Positions 19,243-28,640 of a DNA stretch of 64,000 bases are shown here, in pieces. The notes under the pieces are model-generated. The model did not search any database. It saw nothing but the letters and a program-made list of their open reading frames with translations, and was not told the origin of the DNA. The position numbers and the translations under genes are program-made. Source of the stretch: Butyricimonas faecihominis (GTDB taxonomy: Bacteria; Bacteroidota; Bacteroidia; Bacteroidales; Marinifilaceae); NCBI RefSeq assembly GCF_033096445.1, contig NZ_AP028155.1, forward strand, positions 811,880 to 875,879, read 5' to 3'. How positions within the stretch are numbered: the stretch's first letter is position 1; every line of letters begins with the position of its first letter.

Positions 19243-21573
19243 ATGAAAGTATTGAATGTATGTTTGTTACTGATAGTAACTTTATTGATGTCTCGTCCGG
19301 TTGTTGCGCAAAATAATGCAGAACCGATGACATTCAGTCAATTTAAGGAACAGAAAGATTTACAAATAAATAACGGTTTTTACACGGTTTATCGTTTAGG
19401 AGATAAATATTACTTGGAGATTCCAATGGAAGGAATGGGAAAAGAGGTTTTGATCACGACACAAGTGGTGCGGGGATATTCGGCTTTTCTTTCCGAGACT
19501 TCAGGAGTTGTCCGGTTTTCGATCGGGAAAAACAATCGAGTTCAAGTGGTTCGTAACCGGGTTACGGATGTTGCTGCGGATTCAACTGATTTTTGTATGG
19601 CGAATGCGATTCGAAAATCAGGACTTGTACCGGTGGATTTTACCTTGCCGATAGCGGCTTGGGGAGAAGATAAGCAGTCGGTGATTATTGAGTTAACGAA
19701 CGAATTGAATAATCCCGGAAGTGGGTTATTTAAGGTGAGTTCTTATAGTTTATTAAGCCATCCGGATCCTAATCTTTCTGGAATTGACGGTTTCCGGATG
19801 TTGAATCAAGGGGTTGTTTTTTCGGTGACACGTACCCAGTCGGATTTTTATGCAAATCCTCAAATGCAACAGGGATCGGATGTCGCCTCTACTTTTGCAT
19901 TGGAAATGGTTATTCAGCAACTGCCAGAACATTCCGTGACCTTGAAAGCCAGTCATCCGGCTTATGGTTTTGAAACAATCGGGATTACCGAATATGATAC
20001 CAAGAGATACGTGGCCCGTAAAAAAGAGTATATACAGAGGTGGCATCTTTCGGCTCCCGTGAAGGAGTTGCGAAAACAGAAGAAAGGTTTGACTATTGAA
20101 CCGGAAAATCAGATTTGCGTGTACATCGATCCGATCACCCCGGCCCCTTTTGTCGAGAGTATCAAGAAGGCCATGCAACAATGGGAAAAAGCATTCGAGA
20201 GTGCCGGATGGAAGAATGTCTTCCGTTATAGTTCGGAGGCGAAAGATGCAGCCTTGACTTACCGGACGATTCTTTTTCGTTGGGGAAATGCTTTTAACGA
20301 TGTTAATTTTTCCATGATTGCCAATCCTGTGAATGGTGAAATATTATGTGCCCGAATTAACGTGATGGATGCCATGGCAGATGAATTGTTAGGCACTTAT
20401 TTCTTGCAATGTGGGTGGCTGGACGGGAGAATCCGGAAGGATCTTCATAGCTTGGGGGTACGGCAAGATGTGTTGACCGTTCAACTGGCATCGATTTTGG
20501 CCAAGGTATTGGGAATGAAACCTAATAAAGCCGGAAATACCGTTTTTACCCCGGATAATATTCGTTCCGAGAAATGGTTGAATAAATATGGAATATCGGC
20601 ATCAATTACTTCCGGTATGGTGTTTAATTATCTCGCTCAACCGGGTGACCGGGTAAGTGTCAAGAATCTTTTTCCTCGTGTTTCCATGTATGATTATGAT
20701 GCGATTAACTATGCTTATGGCAATAGTGATGCCTTACCTTCCATGCAGGCGGCTTTCTATGCCCCGGAGGATAAATGGGACCCCTATGCTCAAGACGGTT
20801 TCTTGTCAAATGATATTTTGTCGGCAAGTGTGAAAGGCATCGAATCGGTACGGGAGATTTATCCTCAACTGGGAGAATGGATGAACCAGTTACCGAAAGA
20901 TCAGAATACATGGAAAAGTGTATCCGATTTCTCGCTGAAAGTGCTTGCACTATACCAGACTTATCTGACTCAGATTGTGAAATTGGTGGGAGGTCGTTCT
21001 ATTCGTCCGGTCATAAAAGGAGTGAATGAATCTCCGGTTATTTATGTCCCGAGAGAACTTCAGGAAAAGGCTTTACAATATTTAGAGACAGAAATTTTGA
21101 CACAACGTCCGGAGTGGGTTCATTCCAAAGAAATGCAACAAACGGGGACATACGATATAAACCATATGATGGTAGGATTGGCCGAGAAAATCACGCAACA
21201 TTTTATAGATCCGAAAGTCATCACTTCCCTCGTGGCGGCAGAAAGTGCATACGGGGAGAATGCGTTCACGGCGAAAGAATTATTCGCGTATGTTGATCGG
21301 GTTATTTTTGAAAATTTTGATACCCGGAAGGCTGTTACTACCTATAAACAAGGAATACAGGCTTGTTTTATTTCGGATTTTGCCCGAACAATGGCACAGA
21401 ATAACATCTCTTTTGGCTTGGGAAACGAGTCTGCGGGAGTCCTTCATGCCTATTTCGTGGAACTGGCGAGAAAAGTGAAGGAATTGAGTGAAACTCACCA
21501 AGATTCCCTTACCCGGGAAAACTACCGGGTGATGCTGATGCGAATGAACCGAGAGTATTTTGATAAACAATAA
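19243..21573 (+). CDS. DUF5117-type metalloprotease homologue without active site
   Basis: A 776-residue secreted protein (signal to about residue 23, VVAQ) homologous along its length to the zincin just upstream. Shared landmarks include the pattern PxxFNYLAQPxD and LxPRxxxYDxxAI. At the catalytic motif it reads SILAKVLGMKP (417-427) in place of HEVGHTLGLRH, and the Met-turn SIMDY is replaced by SITSG. All three zinc histidines and the glutamate are gone. The frame is intact, so it is a maintained pseudoenzyme, not decay. It may pair with the active copy as partner, inhibitor or substrate adaptor; that is inference. Confidence 0.85.
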   Translation: MKVLNVCLLLIVTLLMSRPVVAQNNAEPMTFSQFKEQKDLQINNGFYTVYRLGDKYYLEIPMEGMGKEVLITTQVVRGYSAFLSETSGVVRFSIGKNNRVQVVRNRVTDVAADSTDFCMANAIRKSGLVPVDFTLPIAAWGEDKQSVIIELTNELNNPGSGLFKVSSYSLLSHPDPNLSGIDGFRMLNQGVVFSVTRTQSDFYANPQMQQGSDVASTFALEMVIQQLPEHSVTLKASHPAYGFETIGITEYDTKRYVARKKEYIQRWHLSAPVKELRKQKKGLTIEPENQICVYIDPITPAPFVESIKKAMQQWEKAFESAGWKNVFRYSSEAKDAALTYRTILFRWGNAFNDVNFSMIANPVNGEILCARINVMDAMADELLGTYFLQCGWLDGRIRKDLHSLGVRQDVLTVQLASILAKVLGMKPNKAGNTVFTPDNIRSEKWLNKYGISASITSGMVFNYLAQPGDRVSVKNLFPRVSMYDYDAINYAYGNSDALPSMQAAFYAPEDKWDPYAQDGFLSNDILSASVKGIESVREIYPQLGEWMNQLPKDQNTWKSVSDFSLKVLALYQTYLTQIVKLVGGRSIRPVIKGVNESPVIYVPRELQEKALQYLETEILTQRPEWVHSKEMQQTGTYDINHMMVGLAEKITQHFIDPKVITSLVAAESAYGENAFTAKELFAYVDRVIFENFDTRKAVTTYKQGIQACFISDFARTMAQNNISFGLGNESAGVLHAYFVELARKVKELSETHQDSLTRENYRVMLMRMNREYFDKQ

Positions 21574-21577
21574 GGAT

Positions 21578-24500
21578 ATGAGAAAGATTTTATTTTTGCT
21601 TGTAGGACTGTTGGCATACTGTCAGGCAGAGTCACAAAACAGGGAAATCGAGTTTGAAAAGTCCACTTTGCAGGATGCTTTAAATAAGGCTACTGCCGCG
21701 GGAAAAATGGCTTTCGTGGATTGTTACACGGAATATTGCGGCCCTTGTAAGACAATGGCGGCGTTGGTTTTCACGTTGGATAGTGTTGCCGACTTTTTTA
21801 ATTCCAATTTTGTAAATGTTAAATTGGATATGCTGTCGGAAGATGGGAAACAATATGCGGATAAGTACAAAATCGGGGCCTATCCTTCTTTCCTACTTTT
21901 GAATGGTAAGGGTGAGTTGCTTTATAAGTTTGTCGGGGGAAAATCGGCAGATGTGTTTATGGCCGAAATTAGAAAGGGGATGAAACCTGATAACCGGGTG
22001 AAATCAATGGATGATACTTACGCCACGGGTAAGTATTCCAATGATTTTTTACGGGAGTACGTGCAGTTGAAATTGCAGTTGCTTGAGAAAGGGGAAAGCC
22101 TTAGATTGGGGAAGGAGTATTTCGATAAAATTTCGCCAGAAGAACGTTTACAACCGGAGAACTGGTTCTTGTTTGCGGATCGGACTCTGGGCGGGATCAA
22201 TAGTACGAATATGCGATACTTGCTTGAGCATTGGCAGGATTTCGTGAGGGTACAAGGAGAAGAAAAAGTGTATGAACGAATTACAGCTTTCTACCGGGAT
22301 ATGACGGAATGGGTGTTACAAGGTTGGTATTTCCGGGATTTTGAACGTAATCCGGAGGATTTCGTGTACTATCGGCAACGGATTTCGGCAATTCCTCTGC
22401 CTTGTCAGAATGATTACTTGGTTATGATGGACGTGGCGAAAGCGGTCACCTTAAATGATTCCTTGACGGTTCGGGGACTTTTGGAAGATCATGTTGCCGA
22501 TTTTAGCAATGAAAATCAACAAATCATGTTCGGTGGGATGGGATGGTTCCCTTCCTATAACGGGGTATATCATGAACAGTTACTGGAAATTGCCCGAAAG
22601 GTGGTTCAAGGTGGTTCAACCTCTAATTTGGCCAACTATTTAAAGACTTTACTTAATCCGGATGAGGCATACGTGGGCGAGAAATATGACGTGCAGAATC
22701 TGAAGGATAAGATCGGTTCCACGATGATTGTACCTTTCTTTCACCCGGCGAAACCATTGTTTTGGTACTCTTACGAGAAACAACCGGGCGAGAGAGCGTA
22801 TTATGCCTATGACCCGAAGGAGGGGAAACGAGAGGTGTATAACTACCGGATTATAGATAGTTTGGTCCGGGAGATATTGCCGGGGGAAGAAGAGAGAATA
22901 TATTATAACCCGGAATTTGATGATAACGGGTTGGTGGCTAAATTAGAGGTCGGGGGAAAGATATTCGTGTATGATGCCAAGAATAAGGCTTTGATTCCTT
23001 CTGAACGCAAGAAATATCCTTCTATTCGTCCGTATGGGGTTTCTCCCGATCTGAGATACGAGCTAATCGTGAAAGAGTATAATCTTTGGTTGGAAGATAA
23101 AGAGCAAAAGAAACAGGTACAACTGACTTTTGACGGGGATAAGGATTACGAGTTTGAAACGGCAAATACCGAATGGTTGTCGGATGACGGGACTTTTTAT
23201 CTCACGAGAGAAGACAAACGAAATATCCGGACGTTTCCTCTGGTGTATTCACTTCGGGAACCGGCACCGACAGTCAGCGAGTACAAATATGAATTACCGG
23301 GAGATACCGCTGTTTTAAAACAAGAGTTGTTTATCGGGAACGTAAAGACGGGGATGTTTAAAAAGGTGGATGTGGTGAAATGGCGGGGGCAGCTATTGGA
23401 AGTGCTGAAAGTGGCAGATGTACAGGATCGGGTCTTTTTCATCCGTAAAAAGGGGACCCGAAATGAATTTGAATTATGCTCGGTCGATGCGAAAACAGGG
23501 GAGGTAAAGGTGATTTTGCATGAAGTGAGTAAACCATATCTGAATGAAGAGTTATTTAGTTGCCGGGTATTGAATGGAGGAAAGGATATTCTTTTGTGGT
23601 CCGATCGTTCCGGGTGGGGGCATTATTATCACTATGATGGTAATGGCAAGTTGCTGAATGTGGTGACTTCCGGGGAATGGACAGCGGGACGCATAATGAA
23701 GATTGACACGGTGAAAAAACAGATTTATCTGTACGGGTTCGGTAAGGAAAAGGGGAGAAACCCGAATTATACTTATTTGTATCGTGTAGGTTTTAATGGA
23801 AAACGATTGACCTTGTTAACCCCTGAAAATGCAACACATAGCACGTTTGTTCATCTGGGAGGAGGTCTGATCGTGGATAATTTTTCCCGTGTAGACACGG
23901 TACCACAAATTTCCGTACGTGATATAAACGGGCGCTTGCTGACTATTTTGGAAAAAGCGGACGTTTCTCATTTGTTGGCGTATGGTTGGAAGTACCCGGA
24001 ACAGTTTACCGTGAAGGCGGCTGACGGGAAAACGGATCTTTACGGAATTATGTGGAAACCTTATGATTTTGATCCTAGCAAGAAATACCCGATCGTGTCG
24101 CAAGTATATCCGGGGCCACAAACGGAAACCGTGTGGACGGATTTTACCGTGCTGGATCGTTATAATAATACGGCTTTGGCACAAAGGGGGATTATCGTGG
24201 TGTGTTTCGGACATCGGGGCGGTTCTCCCTTCCGGGACAAAGCGTACGCTACCTACGGGTACGGGAATTTACGGGATTATGCGTTAGCGGATGACAAGGC
24301 GGGATTGGAACAATTGGGACGTAAATATTCTTTTATTGATACGAATCGGGTAGGTATTTTCGGACACTCGGGGGGTGGTATGATGGCTTTTGCTGCAATC
24401 TGTACTTATCCTGATTTTTACAAAGTGGCTGTGGCCTCATCGGGTAATCACGATAATCGTATTTATAATCGTACGTGGGGAGAGACTTATCAAGGAATCG

Positions 24501-24763
24501 GGGACGATTATAAGTTTACCGTGAAAACAAATCAGAAACTGGCAAAATACTTGAAAGGTCGTTTACTTCTGGTGACAGGAGAGGTGGATAATAACGTGCA
24601 TCCGGCTAACACGTACCGGGTGGTGAACGAGTTGATTTTGCAAGGAAAGGATTTCGATTTGTTGATCTTACCGAATCAAGGTCATGCTTTTGATGGGCCT
24701 TATAAATCTTATTTCGAAAAGAAGAAAAGGGATTATTTCACGAAATATTTACTGGCTGAATAA
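21578..24763 (+). CDS. Thioredoxin-like domain fused to S9 (prolyl oligopeptidase/DPP-type) peptidase
   Basis: A 1061-residue secreted protein. A signal peptide (about 1-18) is followed by a thioredoxin-like domain with CGPC at 54-57, a linker of about 250 residues, a beta-propeller region of the DPP4 N-terminal kind and an S9 catalytic domain. The triad is visible: S931 in GHSGGG, D1004 in GEVDNN and H1036 in NQGHAF. S9 enzymes release dipeptides or cut after proline. ATG 21578 follows the previous stop by 4 bp and has a TAAGGAT ribosome site; an in-frame start at 21560 would overlap the previous gene. It is the last gene of locus A, ended by a terminator. Fusion of a redox domain to S9 is uncommon and may allow reduction of disulfides before cutting. 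Confidence 0.9.
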   Translation: MRKILFLLVGLLAYCQAESQNREIEFEKSTLQDALNKATAAGKMAFVDCYTEYCGPCKTMAALVFTLDSVADFFNSNFVNVKLDMLSEDGKQYADKYKIGAYPSFLLLNGKGELLYKFVGGKSADVFMAEIRKGMKPDNRVKSMDDTYATGKYSNDFLREYVQLKLQLLEKGESLRLGKEYFDKISPEERLQPENWFLFADRTLGGINSTNMRYLLEHWQDFVRVQGEEKVYERITAFYRDMTEWVLQGWYFRDFERNPEDFVYYRQRISAIPLPCQNDYLVMMDVAKAVTLNDSLTVRGLLEDHVADFSNENQQIMFGGMGWFPSYNGVYHEQLLEIARKVVQGGSTSNLANYLKTLLNPDEAYVGEKYDVQNLKDKIGSTMIVPFFHPAKPLFWYSYEKQPGERAYYAYDPKEGKREVYNYRIIDSLVREILPGEEERIYYNPEFDDNGLVAKLEVGGKIFVYDAKNKALIPSERKKYPSIRPYGVSPDLRYELIVKEYNLWLEDKEQKKQVQLTFDGDKDYEFETANTEWLSDDGTFYLTREDKRNIRTFPLVYSLREPAPTVSEYKYELPGDTAVLKQELFIGNVKTGMFKKVDVVKWRGQLLEVLKVADVQDRVFFIRKKGTRNEFELCSVDAKTGEVKVILHEVSKPYLNEELFSCRVLNGGKDILLWSDRSGWGHYYHYDGNGKLLNVVTSGEWTAGRIMKIDTVKKQIYLYGFGKEKGRNPNYTYLYRVGFNGKRLTLLTPENATHSTFVHLGGGLIVDNFSRVDTVPQISVRDINGRLLTILEKADVSHLLAYGWKYPEQFTVKAADGKTDLYGIMWKPYDFDPSKKYPIVSQVYPGPQTETVWTDFTVLDRYNNTALAQRGIIVVCFGHRGGSPFRDKAYATYGYGNLRDYALADDKAGLEQLGRKYSFIDTNRVGIFGHSGGGMMAFAAICTYPDFYKVAVASSGNHDNRIYNRTWGETYQGIGDDYKFTVKTNQKLAKYLKGRLLLVTGEVDNNVHPANTYRVVNELILQGKDFDLLILPNQGHAFDGPYKSYFEKKKRDYFTKYLLAE

Positions 24764-24789
24764 ATTGTAATACGAATCGTGTAAGTGTG

Positions 24790-24826
24790 AAAGGAGATTT
24801 CCGGTAAAGCGGATTTCTCCTTTTTT
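24790..24826 (+). terminator. Terminator of locus A
   Basis: AAGGAGA / TCTCCTT outer stem and TCCG / CGGA inner stem separated by a short internal loop, followed by six T. Confidence 0.75.
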
Positions 24827-24861
24827 AATATCGTGGGAAAGAAAGGTTCTTGAAATAATTC

Positions 24862-24869
24862 TATCTTTG
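24862..24869 (+). promoter_or_regulatory. -7 element of the TSCPD gene
   Basis: TATCTTTG at 24862-24869; no clear TTTG lies 19-20 nt upstream. It overlaps the most upstream in-frame ATG (24867) and so supports ATG 24894. Confidence 0.55.
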
Positions 24870-24893
24870 CAGCGTCAAATTCAGATGGTCATT

Positions 24894-25148
24894 ATGGCAA
24901 GAAAAGAAATTACATATACTCCCTCGGCAGAGGTTTGTTCGAAAGAGATTCATATTGTGTTGGAAGACGATGTGATCGTGGAAGTCGGTTTCAAGAAGGG
25001 ATGTGCCGGGAATACGCAAGGGGTGTCGGCCTTGTTGAAAGGAATGAAAAAAGATGAGGCCATCCGTCGGTTGCGGGGAATATGCTGCGGACGAAAGTCA
25101 ACTTCATGTCCCGATCAGTTGGCTCAAGCCTTGGAGAATATGGCGTAA
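24894..25148 (+). CDS. TIGR03905-type TSCPD domain protein
   Basis: An 84-residue cytoplasmic protein with four conserved cysteines, in the motifs EVCSKEI, KGCAGN, GICCG and TSCPDQLA. The TSCPD motif is also found at the C-terminus of some class II ribonucleotide reductases, but the free-standing protein has no established role; metal binding is likely from the cysteines. The N-terminal ITYTPSAEVCS and the length fit the family. It has its own promoter and lies between loci A and B without evident link to either. Confidence 0.88.
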   Translation: MARKEITYTPSAEVCSKEIHIVLEDDVIVEVGFKKGCAGNTQGVSALLKGMKKDEAIRRLRGICCGRKSTSCPDQLAQALENMA

Positions 25149-25197
25149 TTTAACCGTGTTTCTACCGATATAATTGGCAGAACGTTGAACAAAGCCG

Positions 25198-25249
25198 AGA
25201 TAAAGACGACACAAAGCTGAGATACAGCCGAGTTGTGTCGTCTTTATCT
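25198..25249. repeat. 17-bp perfect inverted repeat with inner hairpin
   Basis: AGATAAAGACGACACAA (25198-25214) and its exact complement (25233-25249) flank a loop that holds a smaller GCTG/CAGC hairpin. It lies 50 bp after the TSCPD gene and ends in CTTTATCTTTT, so it may act as its terminator, though the stem is unusually long for one. Confidence 0.7.
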
Positions 25250-25312
25250 TTTGGGGATGTCTTGGATGTGCATCGCCTAAGCCCTAAACAGGGATAAATA
25301 AGGGTAGAAAAT

Positions 25313-25339
25313 AGTACCGTTTTCTATTTCAGGTATTCT
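25313..25339 (+). promoter_or_regulatory. Candidate ECF-sigma promoter of the ABC operon (locus B)
   Basis: AGTACC (25313-25318), 14-nt spacer, GTATTCT (25333-25339), 49 bp before the ATPase start. The same arrangement occurs at 30943-30969 and, with one or two changes, at 39748-39774. No TAnnTTTG element is seen here. Confidence 0.55.
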
Positions 25340-25388
25340 ATAAAGTGTAAGTAAAACGTGTGGTAATATTTATTCAAAACTATACTTT

Positions 25389-26321
25389 ATGGAAGAATCA
25401 ATTGTTAAGGTAAAGCATTTATCTCATCGTTACAGTGTACAATGGGCGATTCGGGATATTAATTTTGAGATAACGGAAAACGGTATTTACGGTTTATTGG
25501 GTTCTAACGGGGCGGGTAAATCGACGACGATGAACATTATGTGTGGGGTGTTGAAACAGACAGAAGGGGAGGTTTTCATCAAGGGAGTAAGTATGAGAGA
25601 GAACCCGGTGGAGGCCAAACGCTATATCGGTTTTTTACCCCAGAAACCACCCCTGTATAATGATTTAACCGTGGAGGAATTTTTGGCTTTCACGGCTAAT
25701 ATTCGTCGTATTCCCACGGGAGAGGTGGCCGAGGCGATTAAGGTGGTGATGGGACGATGCGGGTTAAGCCATTTCCGCAAACGGTTGGTTCGCAATCTAT
25801 CGGGAGGGTATCAGCAACGTTTGGGGATAGCCCAAGCGATTATTCACAACCCGGCATTTGTCGTGCTGGATGAGCCGACCAACGGGCTGGACCCGAATCA
25901 GATCGTGGAGATTCGGCATTTGATTAAAGAGATTGCCGAGGAACGTACGGTGATTCTCTCCACGCATATCTTGTCGGAAGTACAGGCAACGTGTGATTAT
26001 ATCCGGATGATCGAGGAAGGACAGGTCGTTTTTGCCGGAACGGTGGAAGAGTTTGATAATTATATCGTACCGAACACGATATTCGTGAGTCTGGCATCGG
26101 CCCCGCCGGTGGACGAGTTGAAGATGCTTTCCGGTGTGGAGGATGCGGTGAGCATGGGAGGCATGGATTACCGGGTAAACTTTTCGGATTCCCGGGAGGC
26201 GATTACCCAGATCGTGGAGGCAAGTGTGACCCGGAATTGGCAATTGTTGGAGATACGTATGGAGAAGAGTTCCATGGATAGCGTGTTTGCCGAATTGTCG
26301 GCCAAGAGTAAGAACCGCTAA
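25389..26321 (+). CDS. GldA-like ABC transporter ATP-binding protein
   Basis: A 310-residue ABC ATPase. Walker A is GSNGAGKST (38-46), the signature LSGGYQQRLG begins near residue 137, and Walker B plus D-loop is VVLDEPTNGLDP. The switch histidine is in LSTHILSE. The type resembles GldA of gliding bacteria and other ABC-2 exporters. The two GldF-GldG fusion genes that follow (12 bp and 18 bp spacings) are its likely membrane partners. No other gliding or type IX secretion genes are in the window, so a motility role is not supported here. Confidence 0.9.
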   Translation: MEESIVKVKHLSHRYSVQWAIRDINFEITENGIYGLLGSNGAGKSTTMNIMCGVLKQTEGEVFIKGVSMRENPVEAKRYIGFLPQKPPLYNDLTVEEFLAFTANIRRIPTGEVAEAIKVVMGRCGLSHFRKRLVRNLSGGYQQRLGIAQAIIHNPAFVVLDEPTNGLDPNQIVEIRHLIKEIAEERTVILSTHILSEVQATCDYIRMIEEGQVVFAGTVEEFDNYIVPNTIFVSLASAPPVDELKMLSGVEDAVSMGGMDYRVNFSDSREAITQIVEASVTRNWQLLEIRMEKSSMDSVFAELSAKSKNR

Positions 26322-26333
26322 AAAGGAGAGCTT

Positions 26334-28622
26334 ATGAAAATGATATTCAAGATAGCGAAGACGGAGTTACAGTCTTTGTTTTATTCACCAATTGCTTGGT
26401 TACTTTTGGTGGTGTTTGCTTACCAAGTCGGGATGATTATGTCCGGGATGCTGGAAGATATTGTGGTTCGGCAGGCCATGGGATATGAATCGTGGAGGGT
26501 AACAACCATTTTTGGAGAACTTTTCGGGAATGTACAGGGAACCCTGTATTTTTATATTCCCTTGCTCACGATGAACATGATTAGCCGGGATTTGAGTGGC
26601 GGGACGATCAAGTTGTTGCAATCGGCTCCTTTGCGTAATGCCGAAATCGTGTTGGGTAAATACTTGGCATTGATGGTATTCGGGTTGGCGATGATGGGTG
26701 TTTTGTTATTTTACGTGCTTTTCGGGGTGTGTACGATTCAAAATATAGATTTCCCTTACGTGTTGACGGGAATGTTGGGGCTTTACCTGTTGTTATGTGC
26801 ATACGCGGCGATCGGTTTGTTCGTGTCGAGTTTGACTTCTTATCAAGTGATGGCGGCTTTCGGGACGTTGTTCATTTTGGCCATGTTTAATTACGTGGGT
26901 GGTGTGTGGCAGGATTACGAGTTTGTGCGGGATATTACCTACTGGTTGTCTATACGGGGACGGACGGAAGAGTTTATTTACGGGTTGATTTGTAGCGAGG
27001 ATGTGTTGTATTTCCTGATCGTGATTTTCCTGTTCCTGACGTGGACGGTCTATCGCCTCATCAACCGGGTGCAGAAACGGAGTTGGACTACTCGCTGGGG
27101 GATTTATCTAGGCGTGTTCTTGGTGTCGATGATGTTGGGGTACATGAGTTCCCGCCCGGCATTGATGGCATATCATGATTCTACCCGTACCAAGAGTAAT
27201 TCATTGAGTAAAAGTAGTCAGGAGATCGTGGCATTACTGGATGGAAAAGTGAAGATCACGACTTACACGAACTTGTTGGATCGGGACTTTTGGAGTACGT
27301 TACCCGATCATATTAATTTTGATAAAGAGACTTTCCGGCCTTACACGCGGTTTAAACCTGACATGAAAATCCGGTATGTTTATTTTTACGATAATGCGAA
27401 TAATCCGGAGTTGGAGGAACAGTATCCTGATATGAGTGACGAGGAACGGGCCAAGCAAATCAGTGAAAATTATGGTGTGCCGTTCTCGATATTTCTGGCC
27501 CCGGAAAAGATGCGGGAGATAGAAGATTTGAGTGCCGAGGGCAACAAGACCATCCGTGTTATTGAATTGGAAAATGGTCAGAAGGCGTATTTGCGTTTCT
27601 ATTTCCACGGTGGTTGGAAAGAGTCTCCGGGAGAGGCCGAGATTTCGGCTGCGTTCAAGCGGTTGGTGTCGGAAGTCCCCACGATCGGTTTCCTTGCCGG
27701 ACATGGCGAACGGAATATTTACCGGGAGGGGGATCGGGAATACAAGCGGATTTCCAGTGATAAAAATACCCGCTCGTCAATGATTAATCAAGGGTTTAAT
27801 ATTGAAGAGGTTTATTTACATTCATCCCTTCCGGATAGTATTGATATTCTGGTGATATCCGAGTTGAGATCACCGTTATCGGCAGGAGAGATGAACTATT
27901 TGCAGGAGTTTATCGGTCGGGGAGGAAGTCTTTTCGTTTTGGGTGGACCCGGACGTCAGGAATTGATGAACCCGATTATTGAACAGTTTGGTGTTCGTTT
28001 TATGCCGGGCCAACTGGTGCAACCCACCCCGTTACTTCAGGCGGATTTGATTCAGTCCGTCCCGACGGATGAAGGTGTTGCGTACTGGTCCGATCTGGAT
28101 TATATCCGGAAGAATGAAGGGTGCGTGGCTATGCCGGGGTGCGTGGGATTAGAATATACTCCGATAGAAGGGATAACAGTTGTTCCGTTATTTTCAACCG
28201 ATACGGCGGGGTGTTGGAATAGAATCGTGGCGACGGATTTCGTGCGGGATTCGGTGTATTATACTCCAGAAACAGGAGATCAAGCGGGAATTTTCACGAC
28301 GGCATTAGCGTTGACCCGTGATGTGAACGGTCGAGAACAACGGGTTCTCGTTGCCGGAAACACGGATTTTCTTAGTAACGGGGAGTTTGCCACGGGACGG
28401 AGAGAGGTTCGGAATTTTAACGGGATATTGAAACATGCCGCTTTTTACTGGTTGTCACATGAAGAGTTACCCGTGAATACGGCAGGAGATAGCCCTATCG
28501 ACCGGAAATTGTATATCGGTGAGGCCGCGATGGAGGTTTGGTCTATCGTGTTTATGGTCGTGATACCTGTTATACTGGCTCTTGCCGGGATCATTATATG
28601 GGTACGTCGTCGCGGGCGTTAA
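26334..28622 (+). CDS. GldF-GldG fusion: ABC-2 permease with auxiliary domain, copy 1
   Basis: A 762-residue membrane protein. The N-terminal 250 residues are an ABC-2 permease with about six helices (GldF type; opening KMIFKIAKTELQSLFYSPIAW). Another helix near 255-275 leads into a large extracytoplasmic GldG-like domain (ABC_transp_aux) with the motifs GFLAGHGERN, FIGRGGSLFVLGGP and LVAGNTDFLSN. The protein ends in one last helix and RRRGR. It follows the ATPase after 12 bp. The in-frame ATG at 26340 is an alternative start. The next gene is a full-length paralogue. Confidence 0.87.
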   Translation: MKMIFKIAKTELQSLFYSPIAWLLLVVFAYQVGMIMSGMLEDIVVRQAMGYESWRVTTIFGELFGNVQGTLYFYIPLLTMNMISRDLSGGTIKLLQSAPLRNAEIVLGKYLALMVFGLAMMGVLLFYVLFGVCTIQNIDFPYVLTGMLGLYLLLCAYAAIGLFVSSLTSYQVMAAFGTLFILAMFNYVGGVWQDYEFVRDITYWLSIRGRTEEFIYGLICSEDVLYFLIVIFLFLTWTVYRLINRVQKRSWTTRWGIYLGVFLVSMMLGYMSSRPALMAYHDSTRTKSNSLSKSSQEIVALLDGKVKITTYTNLLDRDFWSTLPDHINFDKETFRPYTRFKPDMKIRYVYFYDNANNPELEEQYPDMSDEERAKQISENYGVPFSIFLAPEKMREIEDLSAEGNKTIRVIELENGQKAYLRFYFHGGWKESPGEAEISAAFKRLVSEVPTIGFLAGHGERNIYREGDREYKRISSDKNTRSSMINQGFNIEEVYLHSSLPDSIDILVISELRSPLSAGEMNYLQEFIGRGGSLFVLGGPGRQELMNPIIEQFGVRFMPGQLVQPTPLLQADLIQSVPTDEGVAYWSDLDYIRKNEGCVAMPGCVGLEYTPIEGITVVPLFSTDTAGCWNRIVATDFVRDSVYYTPETGDQAGIFTTALALTRDVNGREQRVLVAGNTDFLSNGEFATGRREVRNFNGILKHAAFYWLSHEELPVNTAGDSPIDRKLYIGEAAMEVWSIVFMVVIPVILALAGIIIWVRRRGR

Positions 28623-28640
28623 TCTTTAAAAGTTTGTTTT

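Noticed and set aside
16814-24763. Polysaccharide utilisation locus
   Set aside because: No glycoside hydrolase or lyase is present beside the SusCD pair; the neighbours are peptidase-like.
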